In this document: positions 42,297 to 51,781 of the stretch, piece after piece
How positions within the stretch are numbered: position 1 is the first letter of the stretch
Layout: the number at the start of each line of letters is the position of its first letter
Origin: Ectothiorhodospiraceae bacterium
GTDB taxonomy: Bacteria > Pseudomonadota > Gammaproteobacteria > Nitrococcales > Aquisalimonadaceae
Reading direction: 5' to 3'
Assembly: GCA_020831845.1 (NCBI GenBank)
Contig: JAFIFV010000114.1
Span: forward strand, 1 to 61,487
DNA: 61,487 nucleotides
Translations under genes and position numbers: made by a program
Notes under the pieces: model-generated
Seen by the model: only the letters and a program-made list of their open reading frames with translations
What the model was told of the DNA's origin: nothing
Databases searched by the model: none

Positions 42297-43885
42297 GTGA
42301 AGCGTTGTTAAGTGTCAACGACCTGCGGGTGAGTTTCCGTACCGAGCGGGGTGACGTGGAGGCGGTGAAGGGCGTGTCCTGGAGCCTGAATGCGGGGGAG
42401 ACGCTGGCGCTGGTGGGGGAAAGCGGCTCCGGCAAATCCGTCTCAGCGATGTCCGTGCTGCAGTTGCTTCCATATCCGCGCGCCTGGCATCCCTCCGGCA
42501 GCATCCGCTTTGCGGGCGAGGAACTGATGGGCGCCCCCGGCCCACTGATCCGCTCCATCCGCGGCGGCCGTATCGGCACCATCTTCCAGGAGCCGATGAC
42601 CTCGCTGAATCCCCTGCACACGGTGGAAAAGCAGATTGCCGAAACGTTGCGCATCCACAAGGGCCTGCAGGGCAAGGCCGCGCGGGAACGGATACTGGAA
42701 CTGCTGGAACTGGTCCGCCTGCCGGAGCCGGTGCGGCGGCTGAAATCCTTTCCGCATGAACTTTCCGGCGGCCAGCGGCAGCGGGTGATGATCGCCATGG
42801 CACTGGCCAACCATCCGGAACTGCTGATCGCCGACGAACCCACCACCGCGCTGGATGTGACCGTGCAGGCCCGTATTCTCGAGCTGATCAAGGAGCTGCA
42901 GCAACGCTTTCACATGGCGCTCCTTCTGATCAGCCATGATCTCAATGTGGTCCGCCACATGGCCGACCGCATCTGCGTCATGCGCTACGGCGAGGTGGTA
43001 GAGGAGGGCGCTGCAGAGCAGGTGTTCATCACACCGCAGCATGCCTACACGCGCTTGCTGATCGAATCCGAGCCCCGTGGCGGCCCGTACTCCTCGAGGG
43101 GTGGCGAGCCAGTGCTGGTGGGTGACGATGTCAAGGTGCACTTCCCGATCAAGGCGGGTTTCTTCCGCCGGGTGCGGGATTATGTCCGCGCCGTGGACGG
43201 GGTGAGCCTCCGCGTTCATCCCGGCCAGACCGTTGGCGTGGTCGGGGAAAGCGGTTCCGGCAAGACCACGCTTGCCCTGGCCCTGTTGCGGCTGCAGCAG
43301 GCCAAAGGGCGTATCGTGTTTCTGGGCGAGGACATCAGCCGATTGCCCAGCCGCCGGCTGCGGCCAAAGCGCAAGGCCATGCAGGTGGTGTTTCAGGATC
43401 CCTTCGGCAGCCTCAGCCCCCGCATGAGCGTGGAACAGATCGTTGCCGAGGGGTTGCAGGTCCATCAGCCGGAACTCACGGCCGAGCAGCGCCAGCAGGT
43501 CATTGCCCAGGCCCTGGAGGAAGTGGGACTGGGCGCGGAGTTGATGCCCCGCTTCCCCCACGAGCTCTCCGGCGGCCAGCGCCAGCGTATAGCGGTGGCC
43601 CGCGCGCTGGTGCTCAAGCCCAGGCTCATCGTGCTGGATGAGCCCACCTCGGCGCTGGATCGATCCGTCCAGGCGCAACTCGTGGACCTGCTCCGGGAAC
43701 TGCAGCGCAAGCATCAGCTTGCCTATCTGTTCATCAGCCACGACCTGAAGGTGGTGCGCGCGCTGGCGCATCAGATCATCGTCATGAAGGACGGCAAGGT
43801 GGTGGAGCAGGGCGACGCCGAAACGGTCTACCGCAACCCGCGGGAGCCCTATACGCGGGAATTGCTGGAAGCCGCGCTGATGTGA
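42293..43885 (+). CDS. yejF: peptide ABC transporter ATP-binding protein YejF (duplicated ATPase)
   Basis: YejF carries two ABC ATPase modules in one chain. The 530-residue product has Walker A GESGSGKSVSAMSVLQLL and GESGSGKTTLALALLRL, two LSGGQRQR signatures (LSGGQRQRVMIAMALANHP and LSGGQRQRIAVARALVLKP), and Walker B motifs LLIADEPTTALD and LIVLDEPTSALD. Family length is 529 in E. coli. It is the last gene of the operon and is followed after 54 bp by der. Confidence 0.96.
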   Translation: MSEALLSVNDLRVSFRTERGDVEAVKGVSWSLNAGETLALVGESGSGKSVSAMSVLQLLPYPRAWHPSGSIRFAGEELMGAPGPLIRSIRGGRIGTIFQEPMTSLNPLHTVEKQIAETLRIHKGLQGKAARERILELLELVRLPEPVRRLKSFPHELSGGQRQRVMIAMALANHPELLIADEPTTALDVTVQARILELIKELQQRFHMALLLISHDLNVVRHMADRICVMRYGEVVEEGAAEQVFITPQHAYTRLLIESEPRGGPYSSRGGEPVLVGDDVKVHFPIKAGFFRRVRDYVRAVDGVSLRVHPGQTVGVVGESGSGKTTLALALLRLQQAKGRIVFLGEDISRLPSRRLRPKRKAMQVVFQDPFGSLSPRMSVEQIVAEGLQVHQPELTAEQRQQVIAQALEEVGLGAELMPRFPHELSGGQRQRIAVARALVLKPRLIVLDEPTSALDRSVQAQLVDLLRELQRKHQLAYLFISHDLKVVRALAHQIIVMKDGKVVEQGDAETVYRNPREPYTRELLEAALM

Positions 43886-43939
43886 ACACTTTCTGTTATC
43901 ATCGCGGCCCCGTAAGTCTCTGAAACAAGAGCATCTGGC

Positions 43940-45367
43940 ATGGATCCTGTGATCGCCCTGGTGGGGCGGCCCAATGTGGGCAAGTCCACCCTGTTCAATT
44001 ACCTGACCCGGACCCGCGATGCGCTGGTGGCGGACTTTCCCGGTTTGACCCGGGACCGCCAGTACGGCCGCGGCAAAGTGGGCGATCGCCGCTACCTGGT
44101 CGTGGATACCGGCGGCCTTGGTGACGACCCGGAAGGGCTCGAACTGCACATGCAGCAGCAGGCGCTGGCCGCCATCGGCGAGGCAGACCTGGTGGTGTTC
44201 CTGGTGGATGCCCGCGCCGGCGTGACCGCGGCGGACGAGGAAATCGCCGCCCATCTGCGCAGGGTCGGAAAGCCGGTGATCCTGGCCGTGAACAAGACCG
44301 ATGGTGTGGACGAGCGTGTCGCCACTGCGGACTTCCACGTGCTGGGGCTGGGCGAGCCATACCCCATGGCCGCCGCCCACGGGCGGGGTATTCCGCAGAT
44401 GCTGGAGTACGCCTTCGAACGGCTGCCGGAAACGCACGGCCAGGAAGGGGCCCCGGAACTGCTCAGCGACGCCGAAACCGGAATACGCGTTGCCATCGTC
44501 GGCCGGCCCAACGTGGGCAAGTCCACCCTGGTGAATCGCCTGCTGGGCGAGGAGCGGGTGGTGGTGTTCGACATGCCCGGCACGACGCGCGACAGCATTT
44601 TCATTCCCTTCGAACGCCAGGGCCAGCGCTACACACTGATCGACACCGCCGGTGTGCGGCGGCGCTCGCGTGTCACCGAGGTGGTGGAGAAATTCAGCAT
44701 CATCAAGACGCTGCAGGCCATCGAGGCCGCCCATGTGGTGATCATGGTGCTGGACGCCCGCGAGGGCGTGTCGGAGCAGGACGCGCACCTGGTCGGCCAC
44801 ATCATGGATGCGGGCCGGGGCCTGGTTATGGCCATCAACAAATGGGATGGCATGGAGCCGGACGAGAAGGAGAACGTACGCCGCCTGCTGAACGTCAAAC
44901 TGGGCTTCCTGGATTTCGCCGAGGCGCATTTCATCTCGGCCCTGCACGGCAGCGGTACCGGCCTGCTGTTTGATGCGGTTCGGCGCGCCCACGAGGCGGC
45001 CATGGTGGATCTGTCCACCAGCCGCCTGACCAATGTGCTGGAGGATGCCGTCAGCGCGCACCCGCCGCCGTTGGTCCGCGGCCGCCGTATCAAGCTGCGC
45101 TATGCCCACCAGGGGGGGCGCAATCCGCCGATTATCGTGGTGCACGGCAATCAGGCCGAGCAGACGCCCAAGGCCTACCGTCGCTACCTGGTGAACACAT
45201 TTCGCCGCGTGCTGAAACTGAAGGGCACGCCGGTGCGCCTGGAGTTCAAGACCACGGAGAACCCCTACGAGGGCAAGAAGAACAAGCTGACCCCGCGCCA
45301 GGAAATGCGGCGCCAGCGTATGGTGCGCCTGGTCAAGCAGCGCGAGAAGCGCAAGAAGGGTCGCTGA
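43940..45367 (+). CDS. der: ribosome biogenesis GTPase Der (EngA)
   Basis: Der is the tandem GTPase needed for 50S assembly. The 475-residue product has two G domains ([17 protein letters not shown] and [17 protein letters not shown]), with NKTD and NKWD G4 motifs, and a C-terminal KH-like domain. The tail is strongly basic ([16 protein letters not shown]). Essential in most bacteria; cytosolic. Confidence 0.97.
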   Translation: MDPVIALVGRPNVGKSTLFNYLTRTRDALVADFPGLTRDRQYGRGKVGDRRYLVVDTGGLGDDPEGLELHMQQQALAAIGEADLVVFLVDARAGVTAADEEIAAHLRRVGKPVILAVNKTDGVDERVATADFHVLGLGEPYPMAAAHGRGIPQMLEYAFERLPETHGQEGAPELLSDAETGIRVAIVGRPNVGKSTLVNRLLGEERVVVFDMPGTTRDSIFIPFERQGQRYTLIDTAGVRRRSRVTEVVEKFSIIKTLQAIEAAHVVIMVLDAREGVSEQDAHLVGHIMDAGRGLVMAINKWDGMEPDEKENVRRLLNVKLGFLDFAEAHFISALHGSGTGLLFDAVRRAHEAAMVDLSTSRLTNVLEDAVSAHPPPLVRGRRIKLRYAHQGGRNPPIIVVHGNQAEQTPKAYRRYLVNTFRRVLKLKGTPVRLEFKTTENPYEGKKNKLTPRQEMRRQRMVRLVKQREKRKKGR

Positions 45368-45369
45368 AT

Positions 45370-45396
45370 GAAAAAGCCCCGCCGAGGCGGGGCTTC
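45370..45396 (-). terminator. terminator of the cydAB operon, shared with der
   Basis: AAGCCCCGC and GCGGGGCTT form a 9-bp stem with a CGAG loop. On the minus strand it is followed by a T run (AAAAA on the plus strand before it), so it chiefly ends cydB. On the plus side the tail TTCGAG is poor. Confidence 0.75.
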
Positions 45397-45419
45397 GAGT
45401 AGCCGGCTTCGGCCGGGTG

Positions 45420-46421
45420 TCAATGATATCCCATGCCCGGCCGCACCTTGCCGCGGAAGACCCAGTAGGTCCATGCGGTGTAGCCGAGGATGATCGGAAT
45501 CAGGAACAGCACGCCGATCAGCAGGAACAGCTGGGATTCCGGCGCCGAGGCGGCATCCCAGAAGGTGTGGTCCGGCGGGACCGCCAGCGGCCACATGCTG
45601 ATCAGCAGGCCCACGTAGAAGGCGATGAACAGCGTCATCGTAGCCACGAATGGCACGCCTTCCTTTCGCCGCTGGATCGAACTCCACAGCCACAACGAAG
45701 CGGCCAGCGTCACCACCGGGAATATCCACAACCACTGCGCATTGCTCAGCCAGCGCTCCATCACCCGGGCTTCGGCCAGTGGCGTCCAGATGCTGATGAT
45801 GACGAAGAACAGCAGCACCACGGACAGCAGGCGCTGCGCCATGCCGTAGGCCCACTCCTGCAGAGGCCCCTCCGTTTTCAGGATCAGCCAGGTGGCGCCC
45901 AGCAGGCTGTAGCCTGCCACCAGTGCCAGCCCGGTCATCACCGTGAACGGTGTCAGCCAGTCCAGCGCGCCGCCCACGTAGCGGAAGCCTTCGGTTTCGA
46001 ACCCCTGGATATAGGCGCCTACCACGGCCCCCTGGGCGAAGGTCGCCACCAGGGATCCGCCGAAGAACGACCAGTTCCAGAGGTAGCGCGAGGTGCGCGC
46101 CTTGAAGCGGAACTCGAAGGCGATGCCGCGAAAGATCAGCCCGGCCAGCCGCAGGAACACGCCGATGTAGAGTGCCGGCAGGAACACCGCGTACACCAGG
46201 GGGAAGGCCGCCAGCAGGCCGGCCCCGCCCAGGATCAGCCAGGTCTCGTTGCCGTCCCAGACCGGGGCCACGGTGTTCATCATCACATCCCGGCCTTCTT
46301 CGTCGGGGGCGAACGGGAAGAGGATGCCCACCCCCAGGTCGAAGCCGTCCATCAGCACGTACATGAATACGCCCAGGCCGATGATGCCAATCCAGATCAA
46401 CGTCAGGTCGATGAGTTCCAT
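45420..46421 (-). CDS. cydB: cytochrome bd-type quinol oxidase subunit II
   Basis: Subunit II of the terminal oxidase that passes electrons from quinol to oxygen with high affinity. The 333-residue product has about nine predicted transmembrane helices and the family start LTLIWIGIIGLGVFMYVLMD with GFDLGVGIL, NTVAPVWDGNETWL and RGIAFEFRFK. It follows cydA after 3 bp. No CydX-sized gene is seen downstream. Confidence 0.96.
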   Translation of the reverse strand: MELIDLTLIWIGIIGLGVFMYVLMDGFDLGVGILFPFAPDEEGRDVMMNTVAPVWDGNETWLILGGAGLLAAFPLVYAVFLPALYIGVFLRLAGLIFRGIAFEFRFKARTSRYLWNWSFFGGSLVATFAQGAVVGAYIQGFETEGFRYVGGALDWLTPFTVMTGLALVAGYSLLGATWLILKTEGPLQEWAYGMAQRLLSVVLLFFVIISIWTPLAEARVMERWLSNAQWLWIFPVVTLAASLWLWSSIQRRKEGVPFVATMTLFIAFYVGLLISMWPLAVPPDHTFWDAASAPESQLFLLIGVLFLIPIILGYTAWTYWVFRGKVRPGMGYH

Positions 46422-46424
46422 GCG

Positions 46425-47837
46425 TTACCTCCCGGCGCCCTGGGGCGCGGCATCATCGAAATCGGTACCCACGGCGGAGAGCGGGCGCTTTGGTCGGCCG
46501 CCTGGTTCCGTGGTATGGGTTTCCGGCGCATCAGGGCCGGCCTGGATCAGCCGTACCAGGTAGTACAGCCCGGCCGTGAACACAGCGGCGTAGACCACGA
46601 TGTAGCCGATCAACGTGAACAGGGCCATGCCACCGGTCAGCGAGGGCGTGACTCCGTCGGCGAGACGCAGGATGCCGTACACCAGATATGGCTGGCGGCC
46701 CACCTCGGTGACGAACCAGCCCGCCAGCACGGCAACGAACGGCAGCGGAATCATCCAGGTGAATACCCGCAGCAGGCGGGTGGACTCGAACAGCCGGCCG
46801 CGCAGCCGCTGCACCAGCGCAATCACGGACACGGCAATCATCAGCATGCCGATGCCTACCATGATGCGGAAGCTCCAGAACACCGTGGCCACCGGCGGGC
46901 GGTCTTCCGGCGCCCATTCCTTCAGGCCAGGCACCACGCCGTCCATCTCGTGGGTGAGGATCAGGCTGGCCATCTTCGGAATGCCGATCTCCAGGTAATT
47001 GCGCTCCGCGCTGGCACTGGGAATGGCGAACAACAGCAGCGGCGCCCCGGATTGTGTTTCCCAGACGCCTTCCATGGCCGCCACCTTGGCCGGCTGGTGC
47101 TCGAAGGTATTCAAGCCGTGGATATCCCCCACCACCAACTGCGCCGGGGCAATGATGGCCAGCAGCACCACGGTCATGCCCAGGGCCTTGCGGTTCATCT
47201 CCACTGCACGGTTGCGCAGCAGGTACCAGGCGCTGACACCCGCCACCACGAAGCCGGCGGTGAGGAACGAGGCCAACGCCATGTGGAAGAAGCGTGGCCA
47301 CAGCGAGGCGTTGAAGATGGCTTCCATCCAGGAGGTCACGTAGAACATGCCTTCCCTGACCTCGACGCCGGCGGGCGTCTGCATCCAGCTATTGGCGGAC
47401 AGGATCCAGAACGAGGAGATGAACGTCCCTAACGCCACCATGCAGGCGGCGAACAGGTGCAGCCCCCTCGGCACCTTGTTGCGGCCGAACAGCAGCACCC
47501 CGAGGAACGTGGCTTCCAGGAAGAAGGCCGTCACCACCTCGTAACTGAGAATCGGCCCCAGGAAGTTGGCCGAGGCGTAGGAGAAGTTGCTCCAGTTGGT
47601 GCCGAACTGGAAGGCCATCACGATGCCGGATACCACCCCCATGCCGAAAACCACGGCGAAGACCTTGGTCCAGAAGCGGGAGAGCTGTTCGTACAGCGGG
47701 TTCTCTGTCTTGTAATACAGGCCTTCCAGCGTGGCGATATAGGACGCCAGCCCGATGGTGAATACCGGGAAAATCGCGTGGAAGGAGACGACGAAGGCGA
47801 ACTGAATACGTGAGAGTAAGAGAGGATCGAGTTCCAT
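46425..47837 (-). CDS. cydA: cytochrome bd-type quinol oxidase subunit I (cyanide-insensitive class)
   Basis: Subunit I binds hemes b558, b595 and d. The 470-residue product has RIQFAFVVSFHAIFPVFTIG with the heme-b595 His in its first helix. The heme-b558 Met and His come later (for example HMALASFLTAGFVV). The Q-loop is short (VVGDIHGLNTFEHQPAKVAAMEG), which places it in the CioA/short-Q-loop class rather than the long E. coli CydA form. RFFHMALAS and GRQPYLVYGILR are present. A perfect FNR/Anr box lies upstream. cioA is an alternative name. Confidence 0.95.
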   Translation of the reverse strand: MELDPLLLSRIQFAFVVSFHAIFPVFTIGLASYIATLEGLYYKTENPLYEQLSRFWTKVFAVVFGMGVVSGIVMAFQFGTNWSNFSYASANFLGPILSYEVVTAFFLEATFLGVLLFGRNKVPRGLHLFAACMVALGTFISSFWILSANSWMQTPAGVEVREGMFYVTSWMEAIFNASLWPRFFHMALASFLTAGFVVAGVSAWYLLRNRAVEMNRKALGMTVVLLAIIAPAQLVVGDIHGLNTFEHQPAKVAAMEGVWETQSGAPLLLFAIPSASAERNYLEIGIPKMASLILTHEMDGVVPGLKEWAPEDRPPVATVFWSFRIMVGIGMLMIAVSVIALVQRLRGRLFESTRLLRVFTWMIPLPFVAVLAGWFVTEVGRQPYLVYGILRLADGVTPSLTGGMALFTLIGYIVVYAAVFTAGLYYLVRLIQAGPDAPETHTTEPGGRPKRPLSAVGTDFDDAAPQGAGR

Positions 47838-47877
47838 GCCCTTAGCGCCCCTGGGAGAGAGTGAGAATTCAGGGGCG

Positions 47878-47919
47878 ATTGTGAGGCCGGGGTCGGACAG
47901 GCAATTTGATGCAGATCAA
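47878..47919 (-). promoter_or_regulatory. FNR/Anr box and promoter of cydAB
   Basis: TTGAT-GCAG-ATCAA at 47906-47919 matches the FNR/Anr consensus TTGATnnnnATCAA exactly. On the minus strand a -10-like CACAAT (47883-47878) lies 32 bp from the box centre. That is the class II spacing that puts the box near -41.5, and the start site about 34 bp before the cydA ATG. It predicts induction under low oxygen. Confidence 0.9.
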
Positions 47920-47961
47920 CAGAAGTGCGGATAGGAGCAATGGCAGGGCCAAAGCGGCCCC

Positions 47962-48171
47962 TCAGGCGGGCCGCGCTTGCAGCCACTCATCCAGCAGATC
48001 CGCGGGCAGCGTGGTCATCGGGCGCTGATCCATGATTTCCGCCTTTACCTGCTTCAGCGCCTCCTCGGCGCTGGGCGCCTCCACCCGGTAGGTCTTCTCC
48101 GCCAGCGGTCCCAGCGAGGCATAGGCATCCTTGCGGGAATCGGCGGAAACGGTGCAGATCCATTCGGTCAT
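47962..48171 (-). CDS. small conserved-looking hypothetical protein
   Basis: The 69-residue product starts MTEWICTVSADSRKDAYASL and ends LPADLLDEWLQARPA. It is soluble and acidic, with a repeat-like Ala/Glu helix (APSAEEALKQVKAEIM). GAGGAGG lies 9 bp before the ATG at 48171, which supports expression. It is just upstream of the cydAB promoter on the same strand. I do not recognise the family. The frame is open further (to 48252) without a better ribosome site. Confidence 0.65.
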   Translation of the reverse strand: MTEWICTVSADSRKDAYASLGPLAEKTYRVEAPSAEEALKQVKAEIMDQRPMTTLPADLLDEWLQARPA

Positions 48172-48387
48172 TGTCGCTAGCCTCCTCGTAGCGTCTGTGG
48201 CTGCAAGTATAGCCAACGCCGCCGGGGCGCTTGGGGTGGCTATCGTGCGCATTTCGCAGCGTCGGCGCGAGTAACTCCAGAAAGGGCAAATCGAAGGGTG
48301 TCGCTGCGTGGTTACATCTTGATAGGGATTGCTGCAGCCCAGATATTGGAAGGCAGTGCAACGGCGACGATTTGCCAGGAGGCCGCC

Positions 48388-48750
48388 ATGAACCGCAAGT
48401 TACTGCTCTCGCTGCTCGTCTGCATTCCGTTTCTCGGCACAGCATGGGCGGCGGATTACGACTCCGCCTCGGACCGGGAAGACGTGGCCATCGAACAGGA
48501 GCGGGAAGAAGCGGGTGACCGCATGCGCTCCTGGGAAGAGAGGATGCGCGAGATCGGTCGCCAGACGGACCAGCTCTCCGATGAAACCCGCGAACGCCTG
48601 AGCCGGGCCTGGGAAGACACCCAGACGCAGTGGGGCAGGTTGCAGGATGCCTCCAAGGAACAATGGGGCAAGGCCCAGTCCCGCATGAACGATGCCATGA
48701 ACCGGCTTGAACGGGCCTGGGAGGCGGCTACCGAGGAGCGGGAGGAATAA
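48388..48750 (+). CDS. exported coiled-coil protein of unknown function
   Basis: The 120-residue product has a signal peptide (NRKLLLSLLVCIPFLGTAWA) with an AxA cleavage site. A highly charged helical protein follows (REDVAIEQEREEAGDRMRSW to RLERAWEAATEEREE), with regular Trp and Glu/Arg spacing that suggests a coiled coil. CAGGAGG precedes the ATG. It is probably periplasmic. Neither family nor partner is recognisable; it faces away from the cyd operon. Confidence 0.65.
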   Translation: MNRKLLLSLLVCIPFLGTAWAADYDSASDREDVAIEQEREEAGDRMRSWEERMREIGRQTDQLSDETRERLSRAWEDTQTQWGRLQDASKEQWGKAQSRMNDAMNRLERAWEAATEEREE

Positions 48751-48837
48751 GCGGAGAAAACCCGCGTGACTCCTACCACGCGCTGGACGAAGACAAACAG
48801 CCCCCCGGAACGGCAAGCACCGGAACGGGGGGCTACT

Positions 48838-49704
48838 TTACGCTGAACGACGCACCAGCTCTCCGCTGCGGTAGTCCGCCAGCGCCTGCTCCACTTCGTG
48901 CCGGTGGTTCATCACAAACGGCCCATAGCCGGCAACAGGCTCATCAATGGGTTCCCCACTCAGTACCAGCACGACGGCGTCGTTGTTTGCCTCGATCGTG
49001 AAACCGTCGCCATTGCGGTCGAGGATGACCAGATCGGCTTCCCGCCCGATCTCCTGCTGATTCACCAGCACGGTACCTTTGAGCACGGCCAGGGCCACCG
49101 GCCAACCTTCCGGCATCGGAAGCCGGGCAAGGCCGTCGCGGTTCAGGCGCAGATCCCACACCTGCATCGGCGTATGGGTGGCGGCCGGTCCGGTTCTGCC
49201 GTCCAGTTCTCCGGCGATCACACGCACTGACCCGGCATCATTCGCCAGCGGCACTTCCGGAATGTCCGTGCCGCGGATGGCCTGGTAGCCCGGCTCGGCC
49301 ATCTTGGTCCTCGCAGGCAGGTTCACCCACAACTGCACCATTTCCAGCGGCCCGCCCGCGGCAGTGAAGGCGTCGGAGTGGTACTCCTCGTGCAGGATGC
49401 CGGAGCCCGCCGTCATCCACTGCACGTCCCCGGGGCCGATCATGCCGCCCTGCCCGGTGGAATCCCGGTGGGCGACTTCACCCTGATAGACAATGGTGAC
49501 CGTCTCGAATCCGCGATGCGGATGCTCAGCCACGCCCCGGCGGCGAGTCGCCGGCTCGAACGTGACCGGGCCGGCATAGTCCAGCAGCAGGAACGGGTCC
49601 AGCGCCTTGCCGTGATTCTCGTAGGAAAACAGCGAGCGCACCGGAAATCCGTTGCCCACCCAGTGGTGGCGGGGTGCGTTGTAGATACCGCGAATCTTCT
49701 TCAT
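48838..49704 (-). CDS. pirin family protein
   Basis: Pirins are cupin proteins; some have quercetinase activity or act as regulators. The 288-residue product has the metal ligands in EHPHRGFETVTIVYQG and GSGILHEEYHSD (His, His, His, Glu pattern), and a typical C-terminal cupin. The start at MKKIRGIYNAPRHHWVG was chosen because homologues begin near it and AGGTTGCAATG gives a ribosome site. It is divergent from a LysR gene across a 114-bp gap, so that regulator probably controls it. Confidence 0.9.
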   Translation of the reverse strand: MKKIRGIYNAPRHHWVGNGFPVRSLFSYENHGKALDPFLLLDYAGPVTFEPATRRRGVAEHPHRGFETVTIVYQGEVAHRDSTGQGGMIGPGDVQWMTAGSGILHEEYHSDAFTAAGGPLEMVQLWVNLPARTKMAEPGYQAIRGTDIPEVPLANDAGSVRVIAGELDGRTGPAATHTPMQVWDLRLNRDGLARLPMPEGWPVALAVLKGTVLVNQQEIGREADLVILDRNGDGFTIEANNDAVVLVLSGEPIDEPVAGYGPFVMNHRHEVEQALADYRSGELVRRSA

Positions 49705-49818
49705 TGCAACCTCCCGTATGCTGTTGATGAACGTTGCTCGGGAGTATAGTGATGGAACGATGGCGCCAGTAGTCAGTGAAATCGCATCGCATCGTTCACT
49801 CAGGAGAACAGTATCGGT
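49705..49818. promoter_or_regulatory. pirin-lysR divergent promoter region
   Basis: GAACGATG at 49755-49762 and CATCGTTC at 49790-49797 form an inverted repeat with AGTGA and TCACT nearby on the outside (TGATGGAACGATG, CATCGTTCACT). Inverted repeats of this kind between a LysR gene and its divergent target commonly serve as binding sites. Function is inferred. Confidence 0.45.
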
Positions 49819-50724
49819 ATGCGTGACCTGAATGACCTGTTTTTCTATGTCCAGGTCGTGGACCATGGAGGCTTTGCGCCGGCCGGGCGGGCGCTGGGCA
49901 TGCCCAAATCGCGCCTCAGCCGCCGCATCGCCTCCCTGGAAGAGCGGCTTGGCGTACGCCTGATCCACCGGACCACGCGGCAGTTCTTCGTCACGCCCAT
50001 CGGCGAAACCTACTATCTGCACTGCAAGGCGATGCTGGTGGAAGCCGAGGCCGCGGAAGACGCCGTGGCCACGTTGCAGTCGGAACCGCGCGGCGTGGTT
50101 CGGCTGAGTTGCCCGGTGGCGCTGCTGCAGGCCTATGTCGGCGATATGCTGGCCGATTTCATGGTGCGTTACCCCCTGGTCAACGTGGTGCTTGAGGCCA
50201 CCAACCGGAGGGTGGACCTGGTGGGCGAGGGCATTGATCTGGCGATCCGCGTTCGCCCGCCGCCGCTGGAAGACAGCGATCTGGTGTTGCGTGTGCTGGC
50301 CGATCGGGGCCAGTGCCTGCTGGCCAGTCCCGAACTGGTCCGGCGGATGGGCGAGCCCGATAAGCCGGAAGAGCTGGGTAACTGGCCCAGTCTTGGACTT
50401 GGTACGGCGCAACAGGATTTCGCATGGAACCTGTTCGGCCCGAAGGAACGCCCGGTTACCGTGCGCCATACGCCCCGGCTTGTGACCACGGATATGAGCG
50501 CCTTGCGCAAGGCGGCGATCGCCGGCATCGGGGTGGTGCAGTTGCCCCGCATGATGGTGCGCAAGGAACTGGACGCCGGTCTGCTGGTTCCGGTACTGCC
50601 GGCATGGACGCCCCGCCGGGAGATCGTCCATGCGGTTTTTCCGTCACGGCGGGGCCTGTTGCCGGCGGTCAGGAAACTGGTGGATCATCTGGCCGATGCG
50701 TTCGGCGCACTGCATGAGGATTGA
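49819..50724 (+). CDS. LysR-family transcriptional regulator
   Basis: The 301-residue product has an N-terminal winged helix (about 1-60: MRDLNDLFFYVQVVDHGGFA, LGMPKSRLSRRIASLEERLG) and a LysR substrate-binding domain (about 90-290). The RLIHRTTRQFFVTPIGETYY segment is typical. It is divergent from the first pirin gene, which is the most probable target; in proteobacteria pirin genes are often paired with such a regulator. Confidence 0.94.
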   Translation: MRDLNDLFFYVQVVDHGGFAPAGRALGMPKSRLSRRIASLEERLGVRLIHRTTRQFFVTPIGETYYLHCKAMLVEAEAAEDAVATLQSEPRGVVRLSCPVALLQAYVGDMLADFMVRYPLVNVVLEATNRRVDLVGEGIDLAIRVRPPPLEDSDLVLRVLADRGQCLLASPELVRRMGEPDKPEELGNWPSLGLGTAQQDFAWNLFGPKERPVTVRHTPRLVTTDMSALRKAAIAGIGVVQLPRMMVRKELDAGLLVPVLPAWTPRREIVHAVFPSRRGLLPAVRKLVDHLADAFGALHED

Positions 50725-50738
50725 TCGGCGTGCGGTAA

Positions 50739-51704
50739 TCAGGTGCGCCGCGCTGGTTGCTTGAATGTCATTCCTCCGGTGTCCGGTGCCGGGATACGGG
50801 GCAACGGCGTACCGTCAACCGATCCGAACCTGCGCCCTGCGTTCCAGTCCTCCGTGGCCTGGTGAATCTCTTCCGCCGAGCGGGCCACGAAGTTCCACCA
50901 GAGCAGGATGTCCTCTCCGAAAGGCTGGCCGCCGATCACCAGCGCCTGGGAGGCTTCCGACAGTTCCACCGCCAGATGCGTTCTGCCGGTTCCGAGATAG
51001 AGCAGCGTGCCGGGTGCGAAGACCTCGCCGGCTGCGGTCACAGTTCCCCGCAGGCTGAGCAGCGCGTGTTCGAAGCGTGGTTCGAGGGGGATGGTGGTTT
51101 GCGCCGGAGCATCCGCGCGCAGGTCCATGCCCACCAGCGGCGAGAACACCTCGGCAGGAGATGTCCTTCCCATCGCGCTGCCCGCGAGCAGGGTGATGAC
51201 GACACCGTCCTGTTCCATCACCGGCAGGTCGGGATAGTGGTGAAAACCCGGTTCGCGATGGCGCTCCGCCTCGGGCAGGGCAATCCATAACTGAGCGGCA
51301 TGGAGCCGGCCTGGCGCATCCGAGACGGACTCCTCCGAATGGACGATCCCGCGGCCCGCCGTCATCAGGTTCACCTGGCCGGGCCGGATGATCTGCTCGT
51401 AACCCAGGCTGTCCCGATGCAGGACCTCGCCGTCCAGCATCCAGGTGAAGGTCTGCAGACCGATATGCGGGTGAGGCCCCACATTCAAGCCTTTGCCGGC
51501 GGCGTATTCCGCGGGACCCGCATGGTCGAGAAAGCACCATGCACCCACCATGCGCCGGGCCTTGGAGGGTACAGCGCGGCGGACGATGAAGTTCTCCCCG
51601 ATCTTTGCTTCCCGGGCGGCGATGCGCTCGGCAACCGGTTCCCCCGGGCAGGGTGGACAGTCGGAGGAGGGGGAAGCACTTTGCTCTCGAAACAGGTCGG
51701 TCAT
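50739..51704 (-). CDS. second pirin family protein
   Basis: The 321-residue product keeps the cupin metal motif in VGPHPHIGLQTFTWMLDGEV and TAGRGIVHSEES. It is a different pirin subfamily from the one at 48838: the N terminus contains RAVPSKARRMVGAWCFLDH and the chain is about 30 residues longer. It lies after the LysR gene, on the opposite strand. The role is unknown; a metal-dependent dioxygenase or redox-related function is possible. Confidence 0.9.
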   Translation of the reverse strand: MTDLFREQSASPSSDCPPCPGEPVAERIAAREAKIGENFIVRRAVPSKARRMVGAWCFLDHAGPAEYAAGKGLNVGPHPHIGLQTFTWMLDGEVLHRDSLGYEQIIRPGQVNLMTAGRGIVHSEESVSDAPGRLHAAQLWIALPEAERHREPGFHHYPDLPVMEQDGVVITLLAGSAMGRTSPAEVFSPLVGMDLRADAPAQTTIPLEPRFEHALLSLRGTVTAAGEVFAPGTLLYLGTGRTHLAVELSEASQALVIGGQPFGEDILLWWNFVARSAEEIHQATEDWNAGRRFGSVDGTPLPRIPAPDTGGMTFKQPARRT

Positions 51705-51781
51705 GGCGGTCTCCTTTCGGTCCGGGACGGTCGGCGGAGGAATACCGCAGGTAGCCCGGCGCTGTGATGCACGGGGGCAAG

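Noticed and set aside
42443..45145. A 900-codon minus-strand frame opposite yejF and der
   Set aside because: It spans two real plus-strand genes and their junction, with no recognisable domain; a shadow of codon bias.
45417..47432. A 671-codon plus-strand frame opposite cydA and cydB
   Set aside because: The minus strand encodes both oxidase subunits intact with all family motifs. The plus frame is rich in Gln, His and Arg and has no domain.
47962..48171. CydX, the small third subunit of cytochrome bd
   Set aside because: CydX is about 37 residues with one transmembrane helix and follows cydB; this 69-residue product is soluble and lies upstream of cydA.
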